Counted from the first letter of the stretch, positions 50,861-59,442 are shown. The stretch is DNA of 64,000 nucleotides from Parasutterella muris (GCF_009767915.1 NZ_WSRP01000002.1:1-64000), one strand, 5' to 3'. Translations and numbers: made by a program. The notes: generated by a model not told the origin, from the sequence alone.

Positions 50861-51610
50861 TTATTTTTGAGACTTGCCCTGAGCAGCAACAGCAGCCATC
50901 TTCTGCTTAATCGCTTCCTGATCGCCAAGATAGTAGCTGCGGATCGGACGCATATTTTCATCCAGTTCGTAGACAAGAGGCGTTGCGGTCGGAACATTGA
51001 CGCCAACAATATCTTTGTCGGAAACATTGTCCAAATGTTTGATCAGGGAACGCAGTGAATTGCCGTGCGCAGTAATCAGAATCTTTCTTCCGGCTTTAAT
51101 GTTGGGGACGATTTCGTTTTCCCAATAGGGCACCACACGGGCCACCGTATCGGCCAGACATTCTGTGAGCGGAAGCGTATCGGGATTAACAGCGCTGTAA
51201 CGACGGTCAAAACCCGGCCACATCGGATTATCCTTGGTCAGTGCGGGCGGCGGAACGTCATAAGAGCGGCGCCAGATCAGAACCTGTTCGTCTCCAAAGT
51301 TTGCCGCTGTCTCTTTTTTGTTCAGTCCCTGAAGCGCTCCGTAATGACGTTCGTTCAGGCGCCAGTCATTAATAACCGGCAGATACATCGCGTCAAGCTT
51401 GTCCAGCGCAATCCAGAGGGTGCGTACGGCGCGTTTTAAAACCGATGTATAGCAAAGATCAAATTCAAAACCTTCGGCTTTAAGAATCTCTCCGGCCCTT
51501 GCCGCTTCCTGACGGCCTTTTTCCGTCAAATCGACATCAACCCAACCCGTGAATCGATTCTCTAAATTCCACTGGCTTTCGCCGTGTCTCATCAAAACAA
51601 TTTTGTACAT
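50861..51610 (-). CDS. gpmA: 2,3-bisphosphoglycerate-dependent phosphoglycerate mutase
   Basis: A 249-residue glycolytic enzyme. The phosphohistidine motif is [24 protein letters not shown], with the second active-site His in [16 protein letters not shown] and the catalytic Glu in [10 protein letters not shown]. Length is that of the dPGM tetramer/dimer type. It begins the gpmA-envC-ctpA order, which parallels the gpm-envC pairing seen in gammaproteobacteria. An extended -10 lies upstream. Confidence 0.96.
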   Translation of the reverse strand: MYKIVLMRHGESQWNLENRFTGWVDVDLTEKGRQEAARAGEILKAEGFEFDLCYTSVLKRAVRTLWIALDKLDAMYLPVINDWRLNERHYGALQGLNKKETAANFGDEQVLIWRRSYDVPPPALTKDNPMWPGFDRRYSAVNPDTLPLTECLADTVARVVPYWENEIVPNIKAGRKILITAHGNSLRSLIKHLDNVSDKDIVGVNVPTATPLVYELDENMRPIRSYYLGDQEAIKQKMAAVAAQGKSQK

Positions 51611-51640
51611 AATCTTTCCGGAAATCGATCGTAAACCTTG

Positions 51641-51649
51641 ATTGTATCA
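51641..51649 (-). promoter_or_regulatory. Candidate extended -10 promoter of gpmA
   Basis: On the minus strand TGATACAAT (TGN plus TACAAT) lies 31 bases before the gpmA ATG; no good -35 is visible, as allowed for extended -10 promoters. Confidence 0.45.
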
Positions 51650-51849
51650 GTCGGGGAGGCAATAGAGATAAAGACTCGACCGCCGCAGCGAGAATAAATC
51701 GTCCTTGGCAGGCGCCTTTTTACGGTCAGTCCGCAATTTCCTATGGAATCAAAAGAATCGTTTTGATAGAATGCCTTATTTGTTTGATTGCCGGCTCCGT
51801 AAGGCGGGAATCCGCGATACCGATCGGGCTAATTTTATTTACCAACAAA

Positions 51850-52284
51850 ATGGATTTTATTACTGAAAATATTCTGCTGATCATCACGTTTATCGGTTCA
51901 GCAATCCTTCTCGCGTTCCCTTCCTTATCCAAGTCCAGAAACGCCGGCCTTAATCCCGCAGACGTCGTAATCAAGGTGAACGATAAAAACGCTCAGCTTG
52001 TCGATGTCAGAACTCCGAGTGAGTTCTCCAAAGGAACTTTGGCAGGCTCAGTAAACATTCCGGCTGCTGACTTGATCGCCAAACTCGATTCTCTTGATAA
52101 GAATCGTCCGGTCATTCTCGTTTGCCAAAATGGCAGAAGAGCACAGCAGGCACTGAAACAGTTCAAGGGAAAAGGCTTCTCTGAGGTCTATACACTTGAC
52201 GGCGGCATTGTCGCCTGGCAGGCCGCCAAGCTTCCGCTCACCGGCCTTGAAATTTCCAAACGCGGCCGTAAAGGCAAGAAATAA
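51850..52284 (+). CDS. Membrane-anchored single-domain rhodanese
   Basis: A 144-residue protein with one N-terminal membrane helix (about residues 6-24, NILLIITFIGSAILLAFPSL) and a rhodanese domain (about 40-135). The active-site Cys is in LVCQNGRRAQQAL, and LVDVRTPSEFSKGTLAGSVNIP is the N-terminal family motif. It resembles YibN, which often precedes grxC and secB; here grxC is missing and secB follows after 35 bases. ATG at 51850 is chosen because the domain and anchor begin there; a longer frame from 51763 has no conserved extra sequence. Confidence 0.88.
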   Translation: MDFITENILLIITFIGSAILLAFPSLSKSRNAGLNPADVVIKVNDKNAQLVDVRTPSEFSKGTLAGSVNIPAADLIAKLDSLDKNRPVILVCQNGRRAQQALKQFKGKGFSEVYTLDGGIVAWQAAKLPLTGLEISKRGRKGKK

Positions 52285-52319
52285 TTAACCATCATTTAAC
52301 CCTTGAAAAGGAAACAAAA

Positions 52320-52829
52320 ATGGCAGAAAACGAAACAAACGCAGCTCCTGAAGCAGCTGCTCAGGATCAGGGCCCTCAGTTCGCTATCCAGCGTATTTAT
52401 CTGAAGGACGCTTCCCTTGAAATGCCCAACGCTCCAGAGATCTTCCTTGCTCCTGAAGCGCCGCACGTCGATATCCAGCTCGAAGTTGCCCAGTCCGCTC
52501 TGAGCCAGCCGGATCTGTATGAAGTCGTTGTTCGCGCTACAGTGACCGCGACAACCAAAATCAATAACGAAGACCGAACGGTTTTCCTTGTCGAATGCAA
52601 GCAGGCAGGTATCTTCCTCATGAAAGGATTTGAAGAAGAACACAAGACAATGGTTCTCGGCATCACCTGCCCGACAACCATCTATCCGTACCTCCGCAGC
52701 AATGTCTGCGACCTGCTGACACGCGCAGGTATGCCCCCTGTTTACCTCGGCGAAATTAACTTTGAAGCCTATTTCGCTCAGAGAATGCAGGAACAGCAGG
52801 CTGCTGAGCAAGCTCATACTGCACAGTAA
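52320..52829 (+). CDS. secB: Protein-export chaperone SecB
   Basis: A 169-residue tetrameric chaperone that keeps preproteins unfolded and delivers them to SecA. The core FAIQRIYLKDASLEMPNAPEIF, the strand VECKQAGIFLMKG and the C-terminal PYLRSNVCDLLTRAGMPPVYLGEINF are diagnostic. It has an Ala/Glu-rich N-terminal extension of 17 residues and a Gln/Ala-rich tail. AAAAGGAAA lies upstream. A very strong terminator follows 17 bases after the stop. Confidence 0.95.
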   Translation: MAENETNAAPEAAAQDQGPQFAIQRIYLKDASLEMPNAPEIFLAPEAPHVDIQLEVAQSALSQPDLYEVVVRATVTATTKINNEDRTVFLVECKQAGIFLMKGFEEEHKTMVLGITCPTTIYPYLRSNVCDLLTRAGMPPVYLGEINFEAYFAQRMQEQQAAEQAHTAQ

Positions 52830-52846
52830 ACGCTAATCTGCAAAGA

Positions 52847-52882
52847 CCGCTTCCGATACAATCGGAAGCGGTTTTTTATTTT
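52847..52882 (+). terminator. Strong Rho-independent terminator of secB
   Basis: CCGCTTCCGAT and ATCGGAAGCGG form a perfect 11-base-pair stem with a three-base loop followed by TTTTTTATTTTTT. The T-tract ends about eight bases before the next start codon. Confidence 0.93.
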
Positions 52883-52890
52883 TTACTGCT

Positions 52891-53463
52891 ATGAGAAGAA
52901 AAGATGGAAGAGAACAAATTTCAGTTGGCGTTTTTTGCGGCTCTCGAGAAGTAGAGGAGTATGACTTAACCGCTTCTGCGGAAGAGGTTGGAGAGTTGAT
53001 CGCAGGCTATGGGTACCGTCTGGTATTCGGGGGCGGCAATACCGGTCTGATGAGTGCTGTCTCCCAGAGCGCTGTTGACTTTTACGCCCCTGTTGTAGGA
53101 ATTATTCCGAAATTCCTAAGCTCGGTAGAGAAGCCCGCGGACAACCTCACAGAACTTATCTATGTCGATACAATGGCTGAACGTAAAGAGCGTATGTTCC
53201 TAGAGTCCGATATGTTCCTCGTTCTTCCGGGAGGCGTCGGCACGCTCGATGAGGCTTTCGAAGTCATTACCAATAATCAGCTCGGACTTTTCCGTAAACC
53301 GATCGGATTTTTTGATGTCGATGGGTACTATCAGAAAATTCATGAATTTTTCGAAACCGCTATCGATTGCGGCCTTATCAGCGATACAGTCAACGATCTC
53401 TGCTTTTTTGACAGCAACATCAAAGCGCTTTTTGAGAAACTGATAGGCGCTCTGCCGGACTAA
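52891..53463 (+). CDS. LOG family protein (nucleoside 5'-monophosphate phosphoribohydrolase)
   Basis: A 190-residue Rossmann-like protein of the TIGR00730/LOG family, which hydrolyses AMP or cytokinin riboside monophosphates to base and ribose-5-phosphate. Signatures are FCGSREVEE near the start, VFGGGNTGLMSAVS, and the catalytic LPGGVGTLDEAFE with PGGxGTxxE near 111. The ATG at 52891 lies directly after the secB terminator T-tract with no ribosome-binding site; a leaderless message or expression by read-through is possible, or a later unusual start. Its end overlaps trmL by four bases on the other strand. Confidence 0.85.
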   Translation: MRRKDGREQISVGVFCGSREVEEYDLTASAEEVGELIAGYGYRLVFGGGNTGLMSAVSQSAVDFYAPVVGIIPKFLSSVEKPADNLTELIYVDTMAERKERMFLESDMFLVLPGGVGTLDEAFEVITNNQLGLFRKPIGFFDVDGYYQKIHEFFETAIDCGLISDTVNDLCFFDSNIKALFEKLIGALPD

Positions 53464-53930
53464 ACTCCGCCTTCGAAATTATTCTGCCGCCAAGCTTCGT
53501 AAACCGTAACGGCGACAGAGTTGGAGAGATTGAGGGAACGGTTCTTCGGCCGCATCGGCAGCCGTATCATATGCGCCGCATCAAATAAATCTCTGATCTC
53601 CTGCGGCAGGCCGCTCCCCTCAGAGCCGAAGACAAACCAGTCCCCGGGCTCGAAAGAGACGCTCTGGACTAACTGCTTCGCTTTGGTCGTCATTGCGAAC
53701 ATGCGGGCTCTGTCGGGCTCTTCGGCTGCCAAAAAGGCCTCAAAAGAGGGATAGACCTTGATGTCGGCATATTCCCAGTAATCAAGCCCGGCACGCTTCA
53801 GATGCTTGTCTTCAAGCGCAAACCCCAGCGGCTCGATAAGAAAAACCCGACAGCCGGTATTGGCCGACAGACGAATAATGTTTCCGGTATTCGGCGGAAT
53901 CTCCGGATGGATAAGCACTATGTTGAACAT
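53460..53930 (-). CDS. trmL: tRNA (cytidine(34)-2'-O)-methyltransferase
   Basis: A 156-residue SPOUT methyltransferase that 2'-O-methylates the wobble base of leucine tRNAs. Motif 1 is HPEIPPNTGNIIRLSANTG, motif 2 FGSEGSGLP and motif 3 RLPMRPKNRSLNLSNSVAVTVYE, which ties the SAM knot. The short length with no extra RNA-binding domain is typical of TrmL. It is preceded by rpoH on the same strand with 31 bases between. Confidence 0.93.
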   Translation of the reverse strand: MFNIVLIHPEIPPNTGNIIRLSANTGCRVFLIEPLGFALEDKHLKRAGLDYWEYADIKVYPSFEAFLAAEEPDRARMFAMTTKAKQLVQSVSFEPGDWFVFGSEGSGLPQEIRDLFDAAHMIRLPMRPKNRSLNLSNSVAVTVYEAWRQNNFEGGV

Positions 53931-53961
53931 GACAAACTAAACCTTTCGCATAAATGCGCCT

Positions 53962-54885
53962 TCACTCAGCCGCATCATCCTTCAGTTCTGACTTCAATAC
54001 GGCAAACGCCTTTTTTTCAAGCTGACGAACCCTTTCCTGACTGACACCCAACTCTGCTGCCAGATCAGCCAAAGTTGCGCCTTTTTTGTCTTTGCTTTCG
54101 TCAAAAAGCCAGCGCGCCTCAATAATACGCCGCGAACGAGGATCAAGCTTCTTTACCGCTTCAGGAAGCTCTGTGCTAAGCACTTCTTCGTACCGAGCCT
54201 GCTTTAGCCTGCTGTCCGGGTCGTCCCCTTCATCAAAGAGCCAGTCCTCCGGCGCACTGTCTTTTTCCCCGCCGCTCGGTTCATCAATCACAATGTCCGC
54301 GCCGGTCATGCGCTGCTCCATCTCAAAAACTTCAGAGGGCTTCACTTCCAGCTGTTCGGCAATGCGATTTGCGTCGTCCAAACCCAACAGCTTGGTATCG
54401 TCCTTCATCTTTCTAAGGTTAAAGAAGAGCTTGCGCTGAGATTTAGTCGTCGCCACTTTCACCAGCCGCCAGTTCTTCAGAACGTAGTCCTGAATTTCAG
54501 AACGGATCCATGTCATGGCAAACGTCACTAAGCGGGCGCCATTATGCGGATTGAAACGCTTAACCGCCTTCATCAGACCGATATTGCCTTCCTGAATCAG
54601 ATCTGAGAACGGAAGCCCGTAGCCTTGATACTGACGGGCAATAGAAATCACCAGCCGCAAATGCGACATGATCAGTTCGCCTGCGGCTTCCATGTCCCCT
54701 TTGTCGTGCAGCCTAACCGCTAATTCGTGTTCACGTTCAGGCGTCAGGATCGGGGCACGGTTCGCGGCCCGAATAAAATCCGCCAGCGTTCCTAATCCTG
54801 TGTCAGGAATCGCCAACGGCGTCGGCTTATAAGGAGCCAGCGCAGTGCAGGGCTTTTTCTTGGGTTCTTTGTTATCAGCAGTCAT
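53962..54885 (-). CDS. rpoH: RNA polymerase sigma-32 (heat shock) factor
   Basis: A 307-residue group 3-type sigma factor. Region 2 contains LRLVISIARQYQGYGLPFSDLIQEGNIGLMKAVKRFNP, followed by the RpoH box QRKLFFNLRKM, diagnostic of sigma-32, and a region 4 HTH (TLADLAAELGVSQERVRQLEKKA). ATG at 54885 is assigned; the AAGG just before it is too close for a normal site, and a TTG at 54894 is possible, so the exact start is uncertain. It ends the ftsY-ppx-ftsE-ftsX-rpoH block, the same context as in E. coli apart from ppx. No RNA thermometer could be judged because the upstream gap to ftsX is only 30 bases. Confidence 0.94.
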   Translation of the reverse strand: MTADNKEPKKKPCTALAPYKPTPLAIPDTGLGTLADFIRAANRAPILTPEREHELAVRLHDKGDMEAAGELIMSHLRLVISIARQYQGYGLPFSDLIQEGNIGLMKAVKRFNPHNGARLVTFAMTWIRSEIQDYVLKNWRLVKVATTKSQRKLFFNLRKMKDDTKLLGLDDANRIAEQLEVKPSEVFEMEQRMTGADIVIDEPSGGEKDSAPEDWLFDEGDDPDSRLKQARYEEVLSTELPEAVKKLDPRSRRIIEARWLFDESKDKKGATLADLAAELGVSQERVRQLEKKAFAVLKSELKDDAAE

Positions 54886-54915
54886 TGCCTTCAATTCTAA
54901 GCTAAAGGTTAATAA

Positions 54916-55770
54916 CTAGAACTTCAGGGGCTTAGTCAGGGAAGCCGCGACCATTGAAGAAAAAACTGTCGCGAAAATAGTCATCAGCGCAATCAGCGCA
55001 ATCACAGCGGCGCAGGTTTGTACGTCTGCAAGAAGCTTCACTTCAAAGGCTTCTTCCAAAAGGGGGATACTGCCCCAGAGCGACAGGGCCAAAAGCATCG
55101 AGCCAAATAAACACGAAAGCAGCGAAGCCCAGAAGGCAACCAGCATCTGAGGCGCACAAATCGAAAACCGCGAAGCGCCAAGCATGCCGAAAAGCCGTTG
55201 TTCATCGCTCATAAAGCTCCGCAGTCTCAGGCTGCTCTGAACGATCAGCATGGCCACTAAAAGCACAGTCGGAACCGCAAGCGCAATAATACCCAGCGCA
55301 ATCGCCTCTCTGAGCGTATGACGCTTCTCGATCCACTCAAAATTCGCCGTAACTGCCTCTACACCCTTCATCTTCTTAATATCGGCGGCGTGCTCGCGCA
55401 TCTCTGAAACTGAAACATCAGCCGGAAACTGAAGCGCAAGGATCAGCGGCACTTTCTTGCGAGCCTCAACCAGTTTCAAAATATCTTTTTCCAACACGTC
55501 AGCCGGCTGAATCTCTCTCATCGAAGAGGCCGGGGTGAGACTCTGAATCTTCTGTACAAGTTTTTCCGTCTCCTTATCATTCAGGGTAGGATCGATGAAA
55601 ATCGTTGCCTCATCACCCATCACTCCGCGGTGCGCCTGATAAAAAGAATAAAAACTCAGTACCATCTGACCGAGAAGACAGAACGCCAAAGAAAGAATCG
55701 CGACAACTAAGAAGAAGGTTCTTTTCCCGGTTTTTAAAGAGCGCTTGGCCCTTTCCGCAGTGGAGATCAT
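54916..55770 (-). CDS. ftsX: Cell division protein FtsX
   Basis: A 284-residue membrane protein with four helices: one near residues 20-43, then a periplasmic loop (about 45-150) and three helices in the C-terminal half (about 160-280). The order, the extracellular PLD-type loop and LFGMLGASRFSICAPQM match FtsX, which pairs with FtsE and recruits EnvC. Overlaps ftsE by four bases. It is the membrane partner of an unusually degenerate FtsE. Confidence 0.88.
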   Translation of the reverse strand: MISTAERAKRSLKTGKRTFFLVVAILSLAFCLLGQMVLSFYSFYQAHRGVMGDEATIFIDPTLNDKETEKLVQKIQSLTPASSMREIQPADVLEKDILKLVEARKKVPLILALQFPADVSVSEMREHAADIKKMKGVEAVTANFEWIEKRHTLREAIALGIIALAVPTVLLVAMLIVQSSLRLRSFMSDEQRLFGMLGASRFSICAPQMLVAFWASLLSCLFGSMLLALSLWGSIPLLEEAFEVKLLADVQTCAAVIALIALMTIFATVFSSMVAASLTKPLKF

Positions 55771-56420
55771 TTCTGCACCTCGTTAAGGTTAAACACGCGA
55801 AGCGCTCGAATCTCAAATGGAAGAGGATAGCTTGAGGTCATTACGATCGGATAACCGATCTGTGCAAGTTTTGTGCAGATATACAGAAATTCTTCCTGAG
55901 CGTCATTGTCAAGCGCTTCCATCGGAGAATCCGCCAGTATGAGTTCCGGCTGATTCACCAGCGAGCGGGCGATAACCAAACGCTTCTTCAAGCCGACTGA
56001 AAGCTCTGAGCCTTTTCTTTTAAGCTCCGGCTCTAAACCGCATAAAGCTGCGCACTCCCTCGCGTTGCTCGCAGCCTCCTGAACGCTCTTCCCCAGAAGC
56101 AGCGCAGTCAGCTGAAGGTTTTCTTCAATCGTATAGTCTTCGAGTATGACGGGATCGGACGGAATCATGCCGATACGGGAGCGCCACTGCCGAAGCTGAT
56201 GCTCGCTCATCCTTGATATCGCATTCCCTTTGATAAAAACCTCTCCGGATTCGGGCAGAGAAAGACCTGAAATAAGATTAAGCAGACTGGATTTTCCGGA
56301 GCCGTTATTTCCAAGAAGCAGGACAAATTCTCCCTCTCGGACCTCCATGGTCACAAGAGGAGCTCCGTCACGGTTCCATCCCTGAAGCGGAACCTTCACC
56401 ATTCTGACGAGTGCTTTCAT
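55767..56420 (-). CDS. ftsE: FtsE with degenerate ATPase motifs
   Basis: A 217-residue ABC protein identified as FtsE by position between ppx and ftsX, length and overlap with ftsX. Walker A is intact (GNNGSGKSS, 37-45). Other motifs depart from E. coli FtsE: Q-loop MIPSDP at 85-90 (Gln replaced by Ser), signature LSVGLKKR at 140-147 (LSGG and QQ lost), Walker B LILADSPMEALD with Ser165 in place of the catalytic Glu, and the H-loop His replaced in VMTSSYPL (near 197). ATP may bind, but hydrolysis should be very slow or absent. FtsEX normally uses hydrolysis to switch amidase activators at the septum, so this form may act as a structural or ATP-gated scaffold. The reading frame is intact and all changes are clean substitutions. 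Confidence 0.85.
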   Translation of the reverse strand: MKALVRMVKVPLQGWNRDGAPLVTMEVREGEFVLLLGNNGSGKSSLLNLISGLSLPESGEVFIKGNAISRMSEHQLRQWRSRIGMIPSDPVILEDYTIEENLQLTALLLGKSVQEAASNARECAALCGLEPELKRKGSELSVGLKKRLVIARSLVNQPELILADSPMEALDNDAQEEFLYICTKLAQIGYPIVMTSSYPLPFEIRALRVFNLNEVQK

Positions 56421-57880
56421 TTCATACTCAGCTTAACCTGATAACCAACCTTTTCCCACGCCAAAGCTTCCTGCTCAATCATGTACTTCGTCAGCGGATG
56501 CTCCCTGCACCAATGCTCGGGAAGATGAATTTCAAAAACTTTCCCCGCTTCACTGAGCGACATCTTCGGCAGCGCTATGTCGTGCCGCGCATGCACAAAA
56601 ATCGCCGCCAAACGAATAACAAAGACCAATTCACGGAAACTTTTTTCTTCGATCTGCGCTTCAACCTTTCTCAGCTGCCCGCGGTGCGAAAGCACCAGAG
56701 CGGCAATTCTCTCCTGCTCGGAGCGGGAAAAGCCCGCCAAATCGCTGTTGCGAATAACGTATTCACTGTGCTTATGATAGTCGCTCCTAGAGAGAAAGAG
56801 GCCGACTTCATAAAGCCGAGACGCCCATTCCAAGGCTTGTTTTTGTTCCGCCGAAGCATGCGGCTTTAAAAGGCCCAGCAGCTGCAGCGAAAAGGATGCC
56901 ATGCGCTCGGACTGCTTTTCATCGGAGTGCGTGCGCTTTAAGAGCGCACTGACTGAACCGGTACGCGGATCAGAATTCAGCTGACGGCCGGCAAGGTTAT
57001 AAAGTAGCCCGTAACGGAGCGCTCCGCCCGAAACCTTCATTTTGTCAATCCGCAGCTTCTTAAACACCGCAAGCAGAACCGCCACGCCGCCCGCCAGTAC
57101 CTCTCTGCGGTCCTCGCGCAGCCCGTCGAAATGAAGATTATCAATGCGCCCGGAGGAAATAATCTTCTCTTTCAGCACCTCAAGCGCGTCAAGCGTAATC
57201 GTGCCGTCCGTCAGGCCGTTCGAGCGCAGAATCGAAGAAACCGCAGAAACCGTCCCTGATGAACCGTAAGCTTCCGACCAATGTCCCTTCGTAAAGGCCG
57301 ACACATTGCCGTCCAGCACAAATTCCGCCGCCAATATCGCATGCCTAAAACTCTTGGCGCTGATATTGCCGTCCTTAAAGAACGAGACGGAAGTGTTAAC
57401 GCAGCCGATATGGAACGACTCTCCGTCTAAAACTTCATGGCCGCGTCCAACCACGCACTCAGTTGACGCGCCGCCGATATCAACAATAAGCCTGATCTCG
57501 TCCGAAGCCGGCAGCGCAAAGCTGCAGCCCATGTAAACAAGGCGCGCCTCTTCTTTGCCCCTGAGAATTTCAATCTTATAGCCCAGAACTTTCTCGGCCT
57601 TCACTAAAAACTCTGCCGAGTTTTCCGCGGCTCGAAGCGTCTGAGTTCCGACTGCTCGTACTTGGGCGGGCGGAAAACCCTGCACTTTCTCGGCAATTCT
57701 GGAAAGCGCCGTCAGCGCTCTTTTCTGCGCAGCTTCAGAAAGATACCCGTTCTCATCAAGCCCTGCAGCCAAACGGACCGTCTCTTTCCATCTGCACTCG
57801 CTGAAAATATTTCCGTCTTCTACTCGGGCGATCTCCAGCCTGAAGCTGTTGGACCCTAAATCTATCGCGGCTAATCTCAT
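56417..57880 (-). CDS. Ppx/GppA exopolyphosphatase family protein
   Basis: A 487-residue phosphatase of the ASKHA fold with a C-terminal HD-like domain. N-terminal motif AIDLGSNSFRLEIA, the catalytic Glu region RGKEEARLVYMG, VDIGGASTECV, and the metal-binding HKHSEYVI in the second half are visible. It may cleave polyphosphate or pppGpp; these activities cannot be separated by sequence. Its presence between ftsY and ftsE breaks the usual ftsYEX order. It starts seven bases after ftsY and overlaps ftsE by four bases. Confidence 0.88.
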   Translation of the reverse strand: MRLAAIDLGSNSFRLEIARVEDGNIFSECRWKETVRLAAGLDENGYLSEAAQKRALTALSRIAEKVQGFPPAQVRAVGTQTLRAAENSAEFLVKAEKVLGYKIEILRGKEEARLVYMGCSFALPASDEIRLIVDIGGASTECVVGRGHEVLDGESFHIGCVNTSVSFFKDGNISAKSFRHAILAAEFVLDGNVSAFTKGHWSEAYGSSGTVSAVSSILRSNGLTDGTITLDALEVLKEKIISSGRIDNLHFDGLREDRREVLAGGVAVLLAVFKKLRIDKMKVSGGALRYGLLYNLAGRQLNSDPRTGSVSALLKRTHSDEKQSERMASFSLQLLGLLKPHASAEQKQALEWASRLYEVGLFLSRSDYHKHSEYVIRNSDLAGFSRSEQERIAALVLSHRGQLRKVEAQIEEKSFRELVFVIRLAAIFVHARHDIALPKMSLSEAGKVFEIHLPEHWCREHPLTKYMIEQEALAWEKVGYQVKLSMK

Positions 57881-57886
57881 CTTGCG

Positions 57887-58816
57887 TTACTTGTCCAATC
57901 CGACCAAAGCGGCTGCGAATTCATCTGCGTTAAATGTCTGCAGATCATCAATCGTTTCTCCGACGCCAATGTAGTAAATCGGAATCGGATTTTCTCTGGA
58001 ACAGGCCAGCGCGACCAGCACTCCGCCCTTTGCCGTACCGTCAAGTTTTGTAATGATCAGCCCGGTCAGTTTGGCCGCTTCGTCAAAAGCTTTCACCTGA
58101 GCCAGCGCATTCTGTCCGTTTGTTCCGTCCAAAACCAGAATTGAAGCGTGCGGTGCCCCTTCCATCGCTTTGCCCTGAACGCGCTGAATGCGCGAGAGCT
58201 CGTTCATCAGGTTGGTCTGAGTAGGAAGACGCCCTGCGGTGTCCACCATCACAATATCCATTCCTTTCTTTTTGCCGCTGACGATCGACTCGTAAGCAAC
58301 GGATGCCGGATCCCCCTTGTCCTGAGAGATGACTTCAATTTGGTTTCTCTCGCCCCAAACCGCCAGCTGCTCCCGCGCCGCTGCGCGGAAAGTATCCGCC
58401 GCCGCCAAAAGCACTCGCTTGTTCATGAGACTGAAATGCTTGGCAAGTTTACCGATCGTGGTTGTCTTGCCGGCGCCGTTAACACCGCACATCATTATCA
58501 CCAATGGATTGTGCGCGTCAAAATCTAAAGACGCTTCGCAGGGTTTCAAAAGTTCCGCAATGATCTCTTTCAGCGCGACCTTCACTTCGTCCTGTGTTTT
58601 AAGACCTTTGAGTTTGATTCTGTCGCGCAGACTATCCAGAATCTTCGCGCTTGCTTCCACCCCGACGTCTGAAGCAATCAGCTGAAACTCCAGCTCTTCA
58701 AGAAATGCTTCGTCAACAACGCCGCCGGTAAAGATGCCGACAAGGTTAACTTGAGTTTTTTTAAGACCTTTCTTCAGTCTGGCAAACCAACCCGTTTTTT
58801 CTTTCGTGTCACTCAT
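57887..58816 (-). CDS. ftsY: Signal recognition particle receptor FtsY
   Basis: A 309-residue SRP GTPase. The NG domain begins near residue 30; G1 is GVNGAGKTTTIGKLA, followed by AAADTFRAAAREQL, the G3 DTAGRLPTQ and G4 TKLDGTAKGG. The N-terminal A domain is very short (FARLKKGLKKTQ amphipathic helix), as in compact FtsY proteins, and this helix should tether it to the membrane. It heads the ftsY-ppx-ftsE-ftsX-rpoH run and is divergent from rsmD. Confidence 0.96.
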   Translation of the reverse strand: MSDTKEKTGWFARLKKGLKKTQVNLVGIFTGGVVDEAFLEELEFQLIASDVGVEASAKILDSLRDRIKLKGLKTQDEVKVALKEIIAELLKPCEASLDFDAHNPLVIMMCGVNGAGKTTTIGKLAKHFSLMNKRVLLAAADTFRAAAREQLAVWGERNQIEVISQDKGDPASVAYESIVSGKKKGMDIVMVDTAGRLPTQTNLMNELSRIQRVQGKAMEGAPHASILVLDGTNGQNALAQVKAFDEAAKLTGLIITKLDGTAKGGVLVALACSRENPIPIYYIGVGETIDDLQTFNADEFAAALVGLDK

Positions 58817-58870
58817 GTTGAGTATTTTTCATTTAAAGTTCAGGTAATCAATTAATCTGAGAGTTTACCA

Positions 58871-59440
58871 ATGCCTGGAAACTGTAGCGGCAAAGTAAGG
58901 ATCATTGGGGGAAAATGGAAACGAACCCCGTTGCCCGTTTTGGACGCAAAAGGACTAAGGCCCACCGGGGATCGCCAGAGGGAAACACTCTTTAACTGGC
59001 TCGGACACCTGTTCGAAACTTTTGAAGAACGGACAAGCCTCGATATGTTTGGCGGAAGCGGCGCCCTTTCCTTCGAATTCCTCAGCCGAGGCGGAAAAAG
59101 CGCGGATGTTTATGAAGTCAACCGCTCCGCCTGTGCGCAAATTAAGAAGAACGCTGAAAAACTCGGCGCGCCTTTACACGTGCACTGCGCCGACAGCCTG
59201 ACGATAAAATCCGCAGGAAAACAATATGACGTGATCTTTATCGATCCGCCCTTTGCTCTAAAACTACAGATGCATGCGCTTAAAACCGCATCCGGGCTTA
59301 TTAAACCCGACGGGCTGATTTATGTCGAATCGCCCGAAGAAATCTCAGACGCATCTCTTTCAGAAATCGGACTTCAGGCCGTCAGACGACTTAAGTCCGG
59401 CGCCAGCTCATTGCTTCTGGCGCGTCAGACGGAGCAGTAA
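58871..59440 (+). CDS. rsmD: 16S rRNA (guanine(966)-N2)-methyltransferase
   Basis: A 189-residue methyltransferase. The N-terminal RIIGGKWKRTPL is the RsmD rRNA-binding start, then LRPTGDRQRETLFNWL, motif I DMFGGSGALSFEFLSRG and the catalytic IDPPF (motif IV, FIDPPFALKLQ). The sixth residue of LRPTTDRVRE is altered to Gly here. It is followed three bases later by coaD in the usual rsmD-coaD pair. Confidence 0.93.
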   Translation: MPGNCSGKVRIIGGKWKRTPLPVLDAKGLRPTGDRQRETLFNWLGHLFETFEERTSLDMFGGSGALSFEFLSRGGKSADVYEVNRSACAQIKKNAEKLGAPLHVHCADSLTIKSAGKQYDVIFIDPPFALKLQMHALKTASGLIKPDGLIYVESPEEISDASLSEIGLQAVRRLKSGASSLLLARQTEQ

Positions 59441-59442
59441 AC

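Noticed and set aside
51763-51849. Longer N-terminus for the rhodanese
   Set aside because: The upstream 29 residues show no conserved sequence; the membrane anchor and domain begin at the ATG at 51850.
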